Positions 32,012 through 40,767 of a stretch of DNA of 64,000 nt are shown piece by piece (the stretch's first letter is position 1; the number at the start of each line of letters is the position of its first letter). Made by a program: the position numbers and the translations under genes. The DNA comes from Azonexus sp. R2A61 (lineage in GTDB: Bacteria > Pseudomonadota > Gammaproteobacteria > Burkholderiales > Rhodocyclaceae). A model generated the notes under the pieces. It was not told the DNA's origin and did not search any database. It saw nothing but the letters and a program-made list of their open reading frames with translations. Where the stretch lies: positions 496,001 to 560,000 of the forward strand of contig NZ_JACBFO010000002.1 in NCBI RefSeq assembly GCF_021401135.1, read 5' to 3'.

Positions 32012-33240
32012 TCGCCGGTGCCAGCGGCTTCATCGGCAGCGCGCTGGGCCGGGCGTTGAGCGCCGCCGGCCACCAGGTGCTGCGCGGCGTGCGCCGGCCG
32101 CAGGCTGCCAACGAGGTCGCCATCGACTTCGGCCGTCCCGACCCCGCCGCCTGGCAGCAGGCCTTGCGCGGCTGCGACGCCGCCGTCAACGCCGTCGGCA
32201 TCCTGCGCGAACAGGGCGAGCAGACTTTTTGGGCCCTGCATACGCGTGGACCGCAGGATTTCTTCAGCGCCTGCGTCTCCGCCGGCGTACGCCGCGTCGT
32301 GCAGGTTTCGGCGCAGGGCGCGGACCGTGGCGAAGCGCCCTTCCTCGCCAGCAAACGCGCCACCGACGATTTCCTGCGCGAGCTGCCGCTGGAATGGCAG
32401 ATCGTCCGCCCGGCGCTGGTCTATGGCCAAGCCGGCGCCTCGGCCCGCGCCTTCCGCCTGCTAGCCAGCCTGCCGCTGACGCCGCTGCCACTGGGCGGTA
32501 AGCAGCACCTGCACAGTATCCACATCGACGACCTGTGCGCTGAAGTTCTCCGCCTGCTCGACCCGGCGACGCCGGCCGGCCAGTGCCTTGATTTGCGCGG
32601 CGGCGAAGCGCTGACACTGCGCGAACTGATCGCCAGCTACCGCCGCAGCCTGGGCTTTGCGCCGGCACCGGTGTTGCCGCTGCCGGGCTGGCTGATGAAT
32701 GTCGCCGCCCGCGTTGGCGAACATCTGCCCGGCGGCCTGCTCGACACGCAAACCTGGCGCATGCTGCAAAGCGCCGATGCCTACGTCGGCACGCCCTACC
32801 CGCCCGACGCCCACCGCCCGGCCCAATTCATCACGCCCGCCGAAGCGCCTCACCTGCGCCAGCAAGCCCTGGCCGGCTGGCGCGCGCCGCTGCTGCGCCT
32901 GGCGCTCGCCGCCGTCTGGCTGATCACCGCCTGGGTCAGCCTGTTCGCTTATCCAATCCCCGATAGTCTGGCGCTGCTCGCCCGCACCGGCCTCAGCGGC
33001 GCGCCGGCCATGGTCGCGCTGATCGGCGCCGCGCTGCTCGACGCTGCTTTCGGCCTGGCCACGCTGTTCGCCCCTGGCCGCCGCCTGTGGCTGGCGCAGA
33101 TGGCTTTGATCGCCGGCTATTCGGCTTTGATCGCCGTCTGCCTGCCGGAATTCCTGATCCATCCCTACGGCCCACTCAGCAAGAACCTGCCGATCCTGGC
33201 CGTGCTCATCCTGTTGTTTGCCGAGGAGGAAAGACCATGA
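31999..33240 (+). CDS. NAD(P)-binding epimerase-like protein fused to C-terminal DoxX-like membrane domain
   Basis: 413 residues. The first 290 form an atypical short-chain dehydrogenase/epimerase: Rossmann motif ILIAGASGFIGSALGRALS, VNAVGIL, and LHSIHIDDLCAEVLRLL. The last 120 hold four hydrophobic helices in DoxX-like arrangement (LLRLALAAVWLITAWVSLF, PAMVALIGAALLDAAFGLATL). The usual Tyr-x-x-x-Lys is replaced by a weakly similar ASKRATDDFL. The pairing with a DUF2269 gene through an ATGA overlap is a known neighbourhood. The function is likely quinone- or lipid-linked but not established. Confidence 0.82.
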   Translation: MRILIAGASGFIGSALGRALSAAGHQVLRGVRRPQAANEVAIDFGRPDPAAWQQALRGCDAAVNAVGILREQGEQTFWALHTRGPQDFFSACVSAGVRRVVQVSAQGADRGEAPFLASKRATDDFLRELPLEWQIVRPALVYGQAGASARAFRLLASLPLTPLPLGGKQHLHSIHIDDLCAEVLRLLDPATPAGQCLDLRGGEALTLRELIASYRRSLGFAPAPVLPLPGWLMNVAARVGEHLPGGLLDTQTWRMLQSADAYVGTPYPPDAHRPAQFITPAEAPHLRQQALAGWRAPLLRLALAAVWLITAWVSLFAYPIPDSLALLARTGLSGAPAMVALIGAALLDAAFGLATLFAPGRRLWLAQMALIAGYSALIAVCLPEFLIHPYGPLSKNLPILAVLILLFAEEERP

Positions 33241-33707
33241 CCACCTACTTCGTTCTCAAGGCCCTGCACATCCTGTCTTCCGTGCTGCTCGTCGGCACCG
33301 GCTTCGGCTCGGCCTTCTACCTGTTCTTCACCAACCGCCGCGGCCCGGTCGCCGCCATCGCCACCACCGCCCGCCTGGTGGTCCGCGCCGACTGGTGGTT
33401 CACCACGCCAACCGTGCTCTTCCAGCCGATCTCTGGCCTCTGGCTCGCCCACCTCGCCGGCTGGGAATGGACGACACCGTGGATCGTCGCAACGCTGGTG
33501 CTCTACGTCATTGCCGGCCTGTGCTGGTTGCCGGTGGTCTGGCTGCAGCTGCGCATGGCCGACATGGCCGAAGCTGCCGCGGCCGCCAACGAGGAACTGC
33601 CGCCGCGCTACTGGCGCTACGCCCGGCTCTGGGAACGCCTTGGCTACCCCGCCTTCGTCGCCATGCTCGCCGTTTTCTTCCTGATGGTCCTCAAGCCAGC
33701 GCTGTGA
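33237..33707 (+). CDS. DUF2269-family integral membrane protein
   Basis: 156 residues with four hydrophobic segments and the family start TYFVLKALHILSSVLLVGTGFGSAFYL. GAGGAGG within the previous gene supplies the ribosome site, and the ATG overlaps that gene's stop. Histidine and aromatic residues in the first helix might bind haem or a quinone, which is inference. The last gene of the operon. Confidence 0.8.
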   Translation: MTTYFVLKALHILSSVLLVGTGFGSAFYLFFTNRRGPVAAIATTARLVVRADWWFTTPTVLFQPISGLWLAHLAGWEWTTPWIVATLVLYVIAGLCWLPVVWLQLRMADMAEAAAAANEELPPRYWRYARLWERLGYPAFVAMLAVFFLMVLKPAL

Positions 33708-33737
33708 ACCGCAAGCCGGCCCGTTTATAATCCGCCC

Positions 33738-33938
33738 ATGCTGCGCTTCGTCCTCGACACCAACGTCGTCCTCGATTTCTGCCACTGGGCCAATGTCGAG
33801 GCGGTGCCGATCATGGCCGAGCACTACGCCCGCTACCGTGCGCTGGTCAGCTGCGTTCCCGAAGGCGACGCGCCGCCGCTGCCGCGCTGCAAGGACTGCG
33901 GCGACCAGAAGTTCCTCGAACTCGCCACCCACGGCTGA
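33738..33938 (+). pseudogene. Internally deleted, truncated copy of the PIN-domain gene
   Basis: The 66-residue reading frame matches the PIN protein at 29189-29620. The first 27 residues align ([21 protein letters not shown] against [21 protein letters not shown]). About 42 residues of the middle are then missing, and the match resumes at RYRALV and continues through [17 protein letters not shown]. It stops where the full copy goes on for about 40 residues with SKDKALLKL. The catalytic centre cannot form. Duplication followed by decay, or two transfers, would explain it. A short 7-base gap separates it from yceH. Confidence 0.85.
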
Positions 33939-33945
33939 AGCGAAC

Positions 33946-34584
33946 ATGACCGATACCCTGCCCCACCTTTCCCTGGCCGAAACCCGCGTCCTCGGCACGC
34001 TGGTCGAAAAGCAGCGCACCGTGCCCGACACCTACCCGCTGTCGCTCAACGCGCTGGCCGCCGGCTGCAACCAGAAGACCAGCCGCCAGCCGGTGCTCGA
34101 ACTCGGCGAAGCGGAAATCCTGCAAGCGCTTGACGGCCTCAAGGACGCGGGGCTGGCGGTCGAAGTCAGCGGCAGCCGCGTCGTCCGTTTCGAGCATCGG
34201 CTGGAAAAGGTGCTCGGCGTGCCGACCCAGGCCTCGGCGCTGCTCACCGTGCTGATGCTGCGCGGCCCGCAAACCGCCGGCGAACTGCGCCTGAACTGCG
34301 AACGCCTGCACCGCTTCGCCGACATCTCCGCGGTCGAAGCCTTCCTCGAAGAACTCGCCGGCAAGGGGCTGGTCGTCGAACTGCCGCGCCTGCCCGGATC
34401 GCGTGAGAATCGCTGGAGCCACCTGTTGAGCGGTCAGCCGACCGTGGAAGCGGCGCCAGCAAGCGGCGGACGCGTCGGCAATCAGGAAATCGACGAACTG
34501 AAAAACCGCGTCAGCGCACTGGAAAACGAAGTCGGCGAACTGCGCGCCGAGCTTGCCGCATTGCGGAACGAGCTTGGCGGCTGA
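33946..34584 (+). CDS. yceH: YceH family (DUF480) winged-helix protein
   Basis: 212 residues, the usual UPF0502/YceH size. The family opening LSLAETRVLGTLVEKQRTVPDTYPLSLNAL and GCNQKTSR are clear, followed by a second winged-helix repeat (LLTVLMLRGPQTAGELRLNCERLHRF) and a C-terminal coiled coil (ELKNRVSALENEVGELRAEL). The function is unknown. It is convergent with the NAD operon, 78 bases away. Confidence 0.88.
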   Translation: MTDTLPHLSLAETRVLGTLVEKQRTVPDTYPLSLNALAAGCNQKTSRQPVLELGEAEILQALDGLKDAGLAVEVSGSRVVRFEHRLEKVLGVPTQASALLTVLMLRGPQTAGELRLNCERLHRFADISAVEAFLEELAGKGLVVELPRLPGSRENRWSHLLSGQPTVEAAPASGGRVGNQEIDELKNRVSALENEVGELRAELAALRNELGG

Positions 34585-34662
34585 ACGGAATCTGCATCGC
34601 GCCAGCGCCCGCCCCTGATCGAAGCCCCGCCATGCAGCGGGCCGGCAGCGGCGGGACAGACG

Positions 34663-35712
34663 TCAATCGCTACCCTCACGGTCAACCGGCAAAACCTGCA
34701 AAAAATGATTGAGGATCATGAAGTGGTCCTCGAACAACTCGCCTTCCATCGCTGCCAGTTCGCTGACCGGCACCCATTTCGCCGCTGCCGCGTCGTCGGC
34801 GCCGGCGACTTCCGGTAGCCGGCTGTCGCCGAGGTCGAACCAGTGGGCGTGGGTGATGGTGCGGCCGCGCTGGCTGCGGTCGGGGTGGTCGAAGACTGCC
34901 GTGCCGCGCAGCAGGCCTTCCAGCGTTGCCGGCAGCAGCGCGAAGCCGGTTTCTTCCTGCAGTTCGCGCATCGCCCCCTGCAGGACCCGCTCGCGCGGCT
35001 CCAGGAAGCCGCCGGGCAGTGCCCACTGGCCCTTGCCGGGCGGCTGGCCGCGTTCGATCAGCAGCACGTGGCCGGCGGCGGTGACCACCGCGTCGACGGT
35101 GATGAACGGCCCGGTGCCCCAGGTTTTTTTGCCCGCTTCAACGCGCGCATGTTCCTCGCGCAGGCCGGCAACAAACGGCAGGTTCAGCCAGCCGGCCAGG
35201 TAGTGCACAACGGCGGCCGGCGCCTGTCCGGCGAGCAGCGCCTGCGTCGCGGCGCGGTCCTCGCCCTCGAACAGGATGCGGCGCAGGCTGGTGGCGTTGA
35301 TTGCGCCGTAGGCCGGCGCCGGCAGCAGCGTCCAGCCGGGGAAGCCGTGCAGGTATTCGCTGGTCGCGTCCTTGGCGTGGCCGATCAGCGCGATGCGCAC
35401 ACCCGGCGCTGCCTGCGCCTGTACCGCGGCGAGCGCCGCCGCCCGCCAGCGGCGTTCGTCGTAGTAGTCGCGCAGCGGCAGGAAGGAAACGCGCGCCTTG
35501 CTCGCCTCGTCGAGCGTCAGCGCGATCATGCTCGCCCGTTCTTCCCAACTGAACGGGTTCTTGGCGCTGCGTGCGGCGTGCGCCGAACCGAGCAGGACGA
35601 TGACCTTCTCCGCGCAGCCCAACGCCTGCGCCAGCAGCGCCGCATGGCCGTTGTGGAAGGGCTGGAAGCGGCCGATGACGACGGCGATGTCGAATTTCTC
35701 TTTACTGTTCAT
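34663..35712 (-). CDS. nadM: Bifunctional NMN adenylyltransferase / Nudix ADP-ribose pyrophosphatase
   Basis: 349 residues. The N-terminal half is a NadM-type adenylyltransferase (VVIGRFQPFHNGHAALLAQAL with the HxGH-type signature; INATSLRRIL near its end). The C-terminal half is a Nudix hydrolase with an intact box, GGFLEPRERVLQGAMRELQ then EETGF. Relatives make NAD from NMN and split ADP-ribose. The fourth gene of the NAD operon, 10 bases after nadE, with GAGGAAA upstream. Because ADP-ribose is the NrtR effector, the Nudix half could feed back on operon control. Confidence 0.92.
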   Translation of the reverse strand: MNSKEKFDIAVVIGRFQPFHNGHAALLAQALGCAEKVIVLLGSAHAARSAKNPFSWEERASMIALTLDEASKARVSFLPLRDYYDERRWRAAALAAVQAQAAPGVRIALIGHAKDATSEYLHGFPGWTLLPAPAYGAINATSLRRILFEGEDRAATQALLAGQAPAAVVHYLAGWLNLPFVAGLREEHARVEAGKKTWGTGPFITVDAVVTAAGHVLLIERGQPPGKGQWALPGGFLEPRERVLQGAMRELQEETGFALLPATLEGLLRGTAVFDHPDRSQRGRTITHAHWFDLGDSRLPEVAGADDAAAAKWVPVSELAAMEGELFEDHFMILNHFLQVLPVDREGSD

Positions 35713-35722
35713 GCGCGTTTCC

Positions 35723-37429
35723 TCAATCGTATTTCGCGGCAATCGGCATCTGCCGGCCGCTGCCGAAGGCGCGGCCGCGCAGGCGCAGGATCGGTGGCGC
35801 CTGGCGGCGCTTGTACTCGTTGCGGGCGATCAGCCGGCGGACGCGGGCGATCAGCGCCGGGCCGTCGGGGCCGGCGGCAAGCGTGGCGTAGTCGGCCTGC
35901 ACGGCGGCACGCTCGGTCGCGCCCAGGCGCTCGCCCTCGATCAGCACTTTCAGGATGGTGTCGAGCACCGGGTAAGGCGGCAGGCTGTCGCTGTCACGCT
36001 GGTCGGGCGCCAGTTCGGCCGACGGTTCCTTGGCTATGATCGCCAGCGGGATCAACTCTCGCCCGGCTTCGGCATTGAGGTGGCGGCACAGCTCGAAAAC
36101 CTCGGTCTTGTAGAGGTCGCCGATCAGGCCGAGGCCGCCGTTGGTGTCGCCGTAGAGCGTGCAGTAGCCGACCGAAATCTCGCTCTTGTTGCCGGTGGTC
36201 AGCAGCAGGTGGCCGTAGCGGTTGGAGTACGCCATGAGCACGGTGCCGCGCACGCGCGCCTGCAGGTTTTCCAGCGCCAGGCCGTGCAACGGCTCGCCGA
36301 AGGCGGCGGCGAAATCGGCCTCGTACTGGCCGACCAAGGCCTTGATCGGGTGCGTGTACAGCTTGATGCCCAGGTTTTCACACAGCGTCACCGAGTCATC
36401 GACGCTGCCGCTGCTGGAAAAGCGCGAGGGCAGCGTCACCGCGACGACGTTCTCCGGCCCCAGCGCCTCGGCGGCGAGCGCCAGGGTCAGCGCCGAGTCG
36501 ATGCCGCCGGAGGAGCCGACCACCACCTGCTTGAAGCCGCAGCGGCGGGCGTAGTCGCGCAGGCCGAGGACGATCTGCCGGCGGTAAAACTCCATCACCG
36601 GCAACCCGGCCGCAACAACCGGCGCCAGCGGCGCGCCGGCGCCGGCGCGGAAGGCGGCGCCGTCCCATTGCAGCGTGACTTGTGCCGCGATGAAACGCGG
36701 CGCTTCGAAGACCACGCCCTCGTCCGGCGTCACCGCGAAGGAGGCGCCGTCGTAGACCAGCTGGTCGTGGCCGCCGATCTGGTTCACATAAACCAGCGGC
36801 AGCTTGTGGCGGCGGCTGGCGGCGGCGAACAGCGCGTGCCGCTGCTCGCGCTTGCCGATGTTGGACGGGCTGGCGTTGATCGACACGACCAGGTCCGGCG
36901 CCGCGTCGGCGAGGCGGCGGAAGGGATTGACCGCGTAATCGGCGCCGTCGTCGTTCCAGCCGTCCTCGCAGATCAGGAAGCCGACCTGGGCACCGCCGAC
37001 GCGCAGCACGCGGGCGACATCCGGCCCCGGCGCAAAGTGGCGCGATTCGTCGAAGACGTTGTAGGTCGGCAGCAATTGCTTGGCGTAGCTCAGCACCACC
37101 GCGCCGTCGCGCAGCACCAGCAGACTGTTGTGCAGACGCTTGCCCGGCCCCGCGCGCCGGGTCGGCGCGCCGACCACCCAGCACAGGCCGGGCGTGGCGC
37201 GGCTGGCGGCGGCGAGTTGTTCAAGGCCGGCGTCGACGCGGGCGAGGAAATCCGCTTCGTCGAGCAGGTCGCCCGGCCAGTAGCCGGTCAGCGACAGCTC
37301 CGGAAAAATCACCATGCTGGCGCCGTCGACCGCAGCATTTTGCGCAGCGGCGCGCATCAGCGCGACATTGCCGGCGATGTCGCCGACCGTCGGGTTGATC
37401 TGGGCCAGCGACAGACGCAGCGCGCTCAT
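35723..37429 (-). CDS. nadE: Glutamine-dependent NAD+ synthetase
   Basis: 568 residues in two domains. The N-terminal carbon-nitrogen hydrolase domain (1-270) has the catalytic triad in FPELSLTGYWPGD, YAKQLLPTYNVFDE and FLICEDGWN, and releases ammonia from glutamine. The C-terminal synthetase domain has the ATP P-loop VGSSGGIDSALTLALA and amidates nicotinate adenine dinucleotide to NAD+. Its start overlaps the pncB stop by 4 bases. A dispersed 10-mer (37325-37334), the only exact copy I found between 29 and 45 kb, encodes Ala-Ala-Val-Asp. Confidence 0.95.
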   Translation of the reverse strand: MSALRLSLAQINPTVGDIAGNVALMRAAAQNAAVDGASMVIFPELSLTGYWPGDLLDEADFLARVDAGLEQLAAASRATPGLCWVVGAPTRRAGPGKRLHNSLLVLRDGAVVLSYAKQLLPTYNVFDESRHFAPGPDVARVLRVGGAQVGFLICEDGWNDDGADYAVNPFRRLADAAPDLVVSINASPSNIGKREQRHALFAAASRRHKLPLVYVNQIGGHDQLVYDGASFAVTPDEGVVFEAPRFIAAQVTLQWDGAAFRAGAGAPLAPVVAAGLPVMEFYRRQIVLGLRDYARRCGFKQVVVGSSGGIDSALTLALAAEALGPENVVAVTLPSRFSSSGSVDDSVTLCENLGIKLYTHPIKALVGQYEADFAAAFGEPLHGLALENLQARVRGTVLMAYSNRYGHLLLTTGNKSEISVGYCTLYGDTNGGLGLIGDLYKTEVFELCRHLNAEAGRELIPLAIIAKEPSAELAPDQRDSDSLPPYPVLDTILKVLIEGERLGATERAAVQADYATLAAGPDGPALIARVRRLIARNEYKRRQAPPILRLRGRAFGSGRQMPIAAKYD

Positions 37430-38643
37430 GATCCACCGTCCTTTCGTCCGAACACCTGGCGCAGGTAGGCCAGGAAGGTCTGGTCGTCGCACAGCGTCTT
37501 GCCCGGCGAGTCGGAGAGCTTGGCCACCGGCTGGCCGTTGCAGGCGACGATCTTCATGACCACGTTGAGCGCGGCAAAGGGCGTGTCGTTGGACAGGTTG
37601 GTACCAATGCCGTAGGAGGTCATGACGCGGCCGCGATAACGCCGGAACAGCGCCACGGCGCGCGGCAGATCGAGGCCGTCGGAGAAGACCAGACGCTTGC
37701 TGCGCGGGTCGATATGCAGCTTGCGATAGTGCGCCAGCGCCTTCTCCGCCCACTCGACCGGATCGCCGGAATCGTGGCGCAGGCCGTCGAACAGCTTGGC
37801 GAAGTAGAGGTCGAAGTCGCCGAGGAAGGCGTCCATGCCGACCACGTCGGTCAGCGCCACGCCGAGGTCGCCGCGGAATTCCTGCACCCAGCCTTCGAGC
37901 GCCGCCTTCTGGAAATCGCGCAGGCGGAAGCCGAAGGACTGGTAGGCCTGCAGGTATTCGTGCGCCATGGTGCCGATCGGGGTCAGGCCCATTTCCTTGG
38001 CGAAGAGCACGTTCGAGGTGCCGCGGAAATTGACCGGCAGCTCGGCCGCCAGCGTGCGCACCACTTCCTCGTGCCAGGCACCGGAGTAGCGGCGACGCAG
38101 GCCGAAATCGAAGAAGACGAAAGGCTCGTCGGCCGAGCACAGCTCCTCGCCCAGGCCGCGGATGAAGTCAATCTTCTCGCGCAGGCGCTGGCGCGCCACC
38201 GTCAGCAGGTTTTCATCCACCGGCAGGCGGCGGAAGTACAGCTCATTGACGATGTAGAGCACGAAAATCTCGAAAGCCATCACATGCACCAGCGGCCCGC
38301 GCGCGACGATCTCCAGCTTGTCGCCATTGACGCGGGTTTCGATGAAACGGCGCTGGAAGCGGAAGACGGTGAGGAAATCGACGAAATCGCTCTTGATGAA
38401 ACGCAGGCCGCGCAGATAGGCCAGCTCGTCGTCGGCGAAAGTCAGCGAACAGAGCCGGTCCAGCTCGGCATCCACCGCCGGCTTCAGCTCGGCCAGCGGG
38501 AACAGCGGCGTGTTGCGGCAGACGAAGGCGTACTCGGCCTGGGCGCCGGGATGACTGTGCAGCAGCGCCTGCCACATGGTGAACTTGTAGAGGTCGTTTT
38601 CCAGCAGGCTGCGGACGACGGGTTGCTGTGCCATGGTGCTCAT
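37426..38643 (-). CDS. pncB: Nicotinate phosphoribosyltransferase
   Basis: 405 residues. It converts nicotinate and PRPP to nicotinate mononucleotide in the Preiss-Handler pathway. Seen motifs are SLLENDLYKFTMWQALLHSHP at the N-terminus, FFDFGLRRRYSG, LPVNFRGTSNVLFAKEMGLTPIGTMAHE, and SYGIGTNLSND in the phosphate-binding region. The start at 38643 has GGAG seven bases upstream; ATG at 38634 is possible. It lies 91 bases after the nicotinamidase gene and overlaps nadE. Confidence 0.95.
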   Translation of the reverse strand: MSTMAQQPVVRSLLENDLYKFTMWQALLHSHPGAQAEYAFVCRNTPLFPLAELKPAVDAELDRLCSLTFADDELAYLRGLRFIKSDFVDFLTVFRFQRRFIETRVNGDKLEIVARGPLVHVMAFEIFVLYIVNELYFRRLPVDENLLTVARQRLREKIDFIRGLGEELCSADEPFVFFDFGLRRRYSGAWHEEVVRTLAAELPVNFRGTSNVLFAKEMGLTPIGTMAHEYLQAYQSFGFRLRDFQKAALEGWVQEFRGDLGVALTDVVGMDAFLGDFDLYFAKLFDGLRHDSGDPVEWAEKALAHYRKLHIDPRSKRLVFSDGLDLPRAVALFRRYRGRVMTSYGIGTNLSNDTPFAALNVVMKIVACNGQPVAKLSDSPGKTLCDDQTFLAYLRQVFGRKDGGS

Positions 38644-38734
38644 CTTCCTTCTCCTTCTTCCTGCCGTTGCCGGCCGCCGCAGGTGCGGCTTTCAGCAAAA
38701 TCCTGCGGTCAACGCCGAAAACGGCACAAATTTT

Positions 38735-39595
38735 TCAGCAGTTCGCCAACAACTCCGGCAACACCGCCTGCGCCGTACTCAGGCGCAAGCCCCGCTGCCG
38801 CATGCTGTCAAGAAATTCGGCGTACTGCGCTTCAAACCCGCCCACCGCGCTCATGCAGTCGGTGAGCAACACCAGCCGCCCAAGTTCGCCGGCTGGCCAG
38901 TTCTCCACCACGTGCTCAACGGTGGCCCGCACGCAGTGGCTGCCCGCCTCGCCGGTGAACAACACCACATCGGCCGTCACCAGGCTGGCCAGGAAACCGG
39001 CGTTCAACTGGGTATCGGCATCGTCGGCATCCGGCACCTCGGCCTGGATGGCGCTGAAGTGCTCGGTCCACGGATTGCTGCCCTTGAACACCTTGGTCAC
39101 CACAGCGGCGTTCGCCTCCTCCCAATCGTTGTAGGCGGCGCGCACGGCAGCATGGACGCTGTGGCCCCAGGTGCCGATCTCGCAGTGCACCGGCCAGACC
39201 ATGTGCACATACCGCCCGGCCGCCTCCAGCGCCTCCAGATAAGCCAGCACGCGCGGCAGCGCCTCAGCCCGGCGCGGCAGGAAACGCCCGGCACGCACAT
39301 CGGCCGCGCGAATCTGCGTAAATGCCCCGACCGCACTGCCATCGCCCTGCCGCCAGAAGGTCGGATGCGCGATATCGACGCGCTGGTGGGCATCGAGCGT
39401 CACCGAAATGTCGCTCAAACCGGCACCGCCGGCACGAATCAACTCCGCCACCCGCCACAAATCCGCATCCGCCCCCGCCACCGGCAAAGCCGGCGCCTGC
39501 TGCACGCCGCCAATGACCGGACAATCCTCAGCCGGCAGATCGCAGAAATCGTTCTGCGGATCGATGATGACCAGATGAATACGCTGCTTTGGCAT
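38735..39595 (-). CDS. pncA: Nicotinamidase-like cysteine hydrolase (isochorismatase superfamily)
   Basis: 286 residues, longer than typical PncA (about 210). The catalytic Asp is in HLVIIDPQNDFCDL; DAHQRVDIAHPTFW and HMVWPVHCEIGTWGH match the metal/oxyanion region; and the nucleophilic Cys is in FTGEAGSHCVRATVEHV. It should deamidate nicotinamide to nicotinate, feeding PncB. AAGGAG supports the start. The upstream region holds a 21-base inverted repeat proposed as the NrtR site. The symbol is assigned by context; a related hydrolase role is possible. Confidence 0.8.
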   Translation of the reverse strand: MPKQRIHLVIIDPQNDFCDLPAEDCPVIGGVQQAPALPVAGADADLWRVAELIRAGGAGLSDISVTLDAHQRVDIAHPTFWRQGDGSAVGAFTQIRAADVRAGRFLPRRAEALPRVLAYLEALEAAGRYVHMVWPVHCEIGTWGHSVHAAVRAAYNDWEEANAAVVTKVFKGSNPWTEHFSAIQAEVPDADDADTQLNAGFLASLVTADVVLFTGEAGSHCVRATVEHVVENWPAGELGRLVLLTDCMSAVGGFEAQYAEFLDSMRQRGLRLSTAQAVLPELLANC

Positions 39596-39652
39596 GATCG
39601 TTCTCCTTGAGTGCAAGCGCTGGAACGTGCGCTTGGGGGTACTGTAGAGTTG

Positions 39653-39673
39653 TTAGTTTAATTTTGCAACTAA
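39653..39673. promoter_or_regulatory. Candidate NrtR operator TTAGTT-N9-AACTAA
   Basis: A 21-base inverted repeat 57 bases before the nicotinamidase start codon, in an AT-rich patch. On the minus strand it overlaps a plausible -35 (TTGCAA), which has TACAGT 17 bases on. Its length and AGT/ACT symmetry fit what is known of NrtR boxes, but the assignment is inferred. Confidence 0.5.
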
Positions 39674-39887
39674 TTAACAAGGGAAAGTTTGGAAGCATCG
39701 AGGAGACGTGAAAACGAGAGAGGTTTCGATAGAAGGCACAGACTGTTATGCTGATGAACTGAAGTTGAGCAAAACACATCTTTCGATCTGTAGTACTACC
39801 TCCTACCAAAAACGAATCAACAAATTGATATCAAGAGACATTTGTTCTTGTACAGCAAGGTCCCTCTCTTCCCATCAGGTCTTAGCG

Positions 39888-40577
39888 ATGCATTCGACAG
39901 AACAGTCCATTGAAGAAGTTGACGACAAAACACTTTCTGCGTTTAGAAATCTTGCAGCTCTCGTAATTGCGCGGTTAATCGGTACCAAGCAGATCAATCC
40001 GTCCAAGGTTCGTAGCAAAAAGAAGTTCCGTGAATTAATCAACCAACTCGGCCGTACCGACGATTGGGCCTTTGAAATACATATTGATCATGTTGCGCAA
40101 AAGATAAACAGCATTCACATATGCACGGAGAACGGTGATTCGCAGTCAGCCGTAGTGCTTCTACACACCTTGATTGAGAGAGAAGTTAATACAGTAGTGC
40201 GCCTATTCCTTCGAATTCGTGGGTTCTCTCACACAGCCATTACTGAATCCATTGGGGGCGTAGATCTGAAGTCAAAGCTTGACGTATTACTTCCTCTTAT
40301 AGGGGTACAACCTAGCGCCCGTATTCGTCAGTTGGCGTTTGAATCCCAGCGAATACGCAACGCGCTCGTCCACTTCAAGGCAAATCCAATCATCGCTACA
40401 GATTTAGGCGAGCGTAAAGGTGATCACGACGTCACGCAGGAAAAGGCTACAGAGTTCTTTCGTCGCAACACCATTTCTGCAATCCGTAAGGAGTTGGAGC
40501 CCTTCGTAGACATCTGCGCTTCCCAATGCCCTGAACTGCAAGCTGCACATACATTAATTGAGCGCTTTAAATCCTAG
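39888..40577 (+). CDS. AT-rich HEPN-like protein, probably horizontally acquired
   Basis: 229 residues from ATG 39888. The frame is open from a GTG at 39708, but that extension is Cys/Ser-rich and unlikely to be coding. The gene is strikingly AT-rich beside its neighbours. The protein is mostly helical, with a C-terminal half holding SRIRNALVH-type sequence: Arg157-Asn158 followed by His162, the Rx4H motif of HEPN ribonucleases, in the context FESQRIRNALVHFKANP. HEPN proteins act in toxin-antitoxin and phage-defence systems. No partner nucleotidyltransferase adjoins directly, but one lies 3 kb away (43210-43920). The family was not recognised by name. Confidence 0.5.
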   Translation: MHSTEQSIEEVDDKTLSAFRNLAALVIARLIGTKQINPSKVRSKKKFRELINQLGRTDDWAFEIHIDHVAQKINSIHICTENGDSQSAVVLLHTLIEREVNTVVRLFLRIRGFSHTAITESIGGVDLKSKLDVLLPLIGVQPSARIRQLAFESQRIRNALVHFKANPIIATDLGERKGDHDVTQEKATEFFRRNTISAIRKELEPFVDICASQCPELQAAHTLIERFKS

Positions 40578-40610
40578 CGAAAAAGGGCGCAAGTCTCCAA
40601 AAGCGGCGCA

Positions 40611-40630
40611 GTGTCGGGGTCAGGTCTTGC
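40611..40630 (+). repeat. Remnant resembling the end of a REP/RAYT-type element
   Basis: GTGTCGGGGTCAGGTCTTGC is the kind of sequence commonly found beside IS200/REP-associated Y1 transposase genes. No transposase is left here. The surrounding 190 bases between the HEPN-like gene and the antitoxin gene hold no other feature I can support. Confidence 0.35.
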
Positions 40631-40767
40631 AAAAACACATTTCAAATGAACCGCAACAACTGTTTTGAACTTGCAGAATAGGCGTCAACCAGCGATGCCA
40701 CGGGAATCATAGACATTTGATTTCCCAATTCACTGCGACCATTTGACTGTTCAGACCAACGTTAAAT

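Noticed and set aside
39708-39887. The upstream extension of the HEPN-like gene from GTG 39708
   Set aside because: Its translation is Cys/Ser-rich and unstructured-looking, the GTG sits too close to the GGAG, and the segment overlaps the likely NAD operon promoter zone. The ATG at 39888 opens into normal protein sequence.
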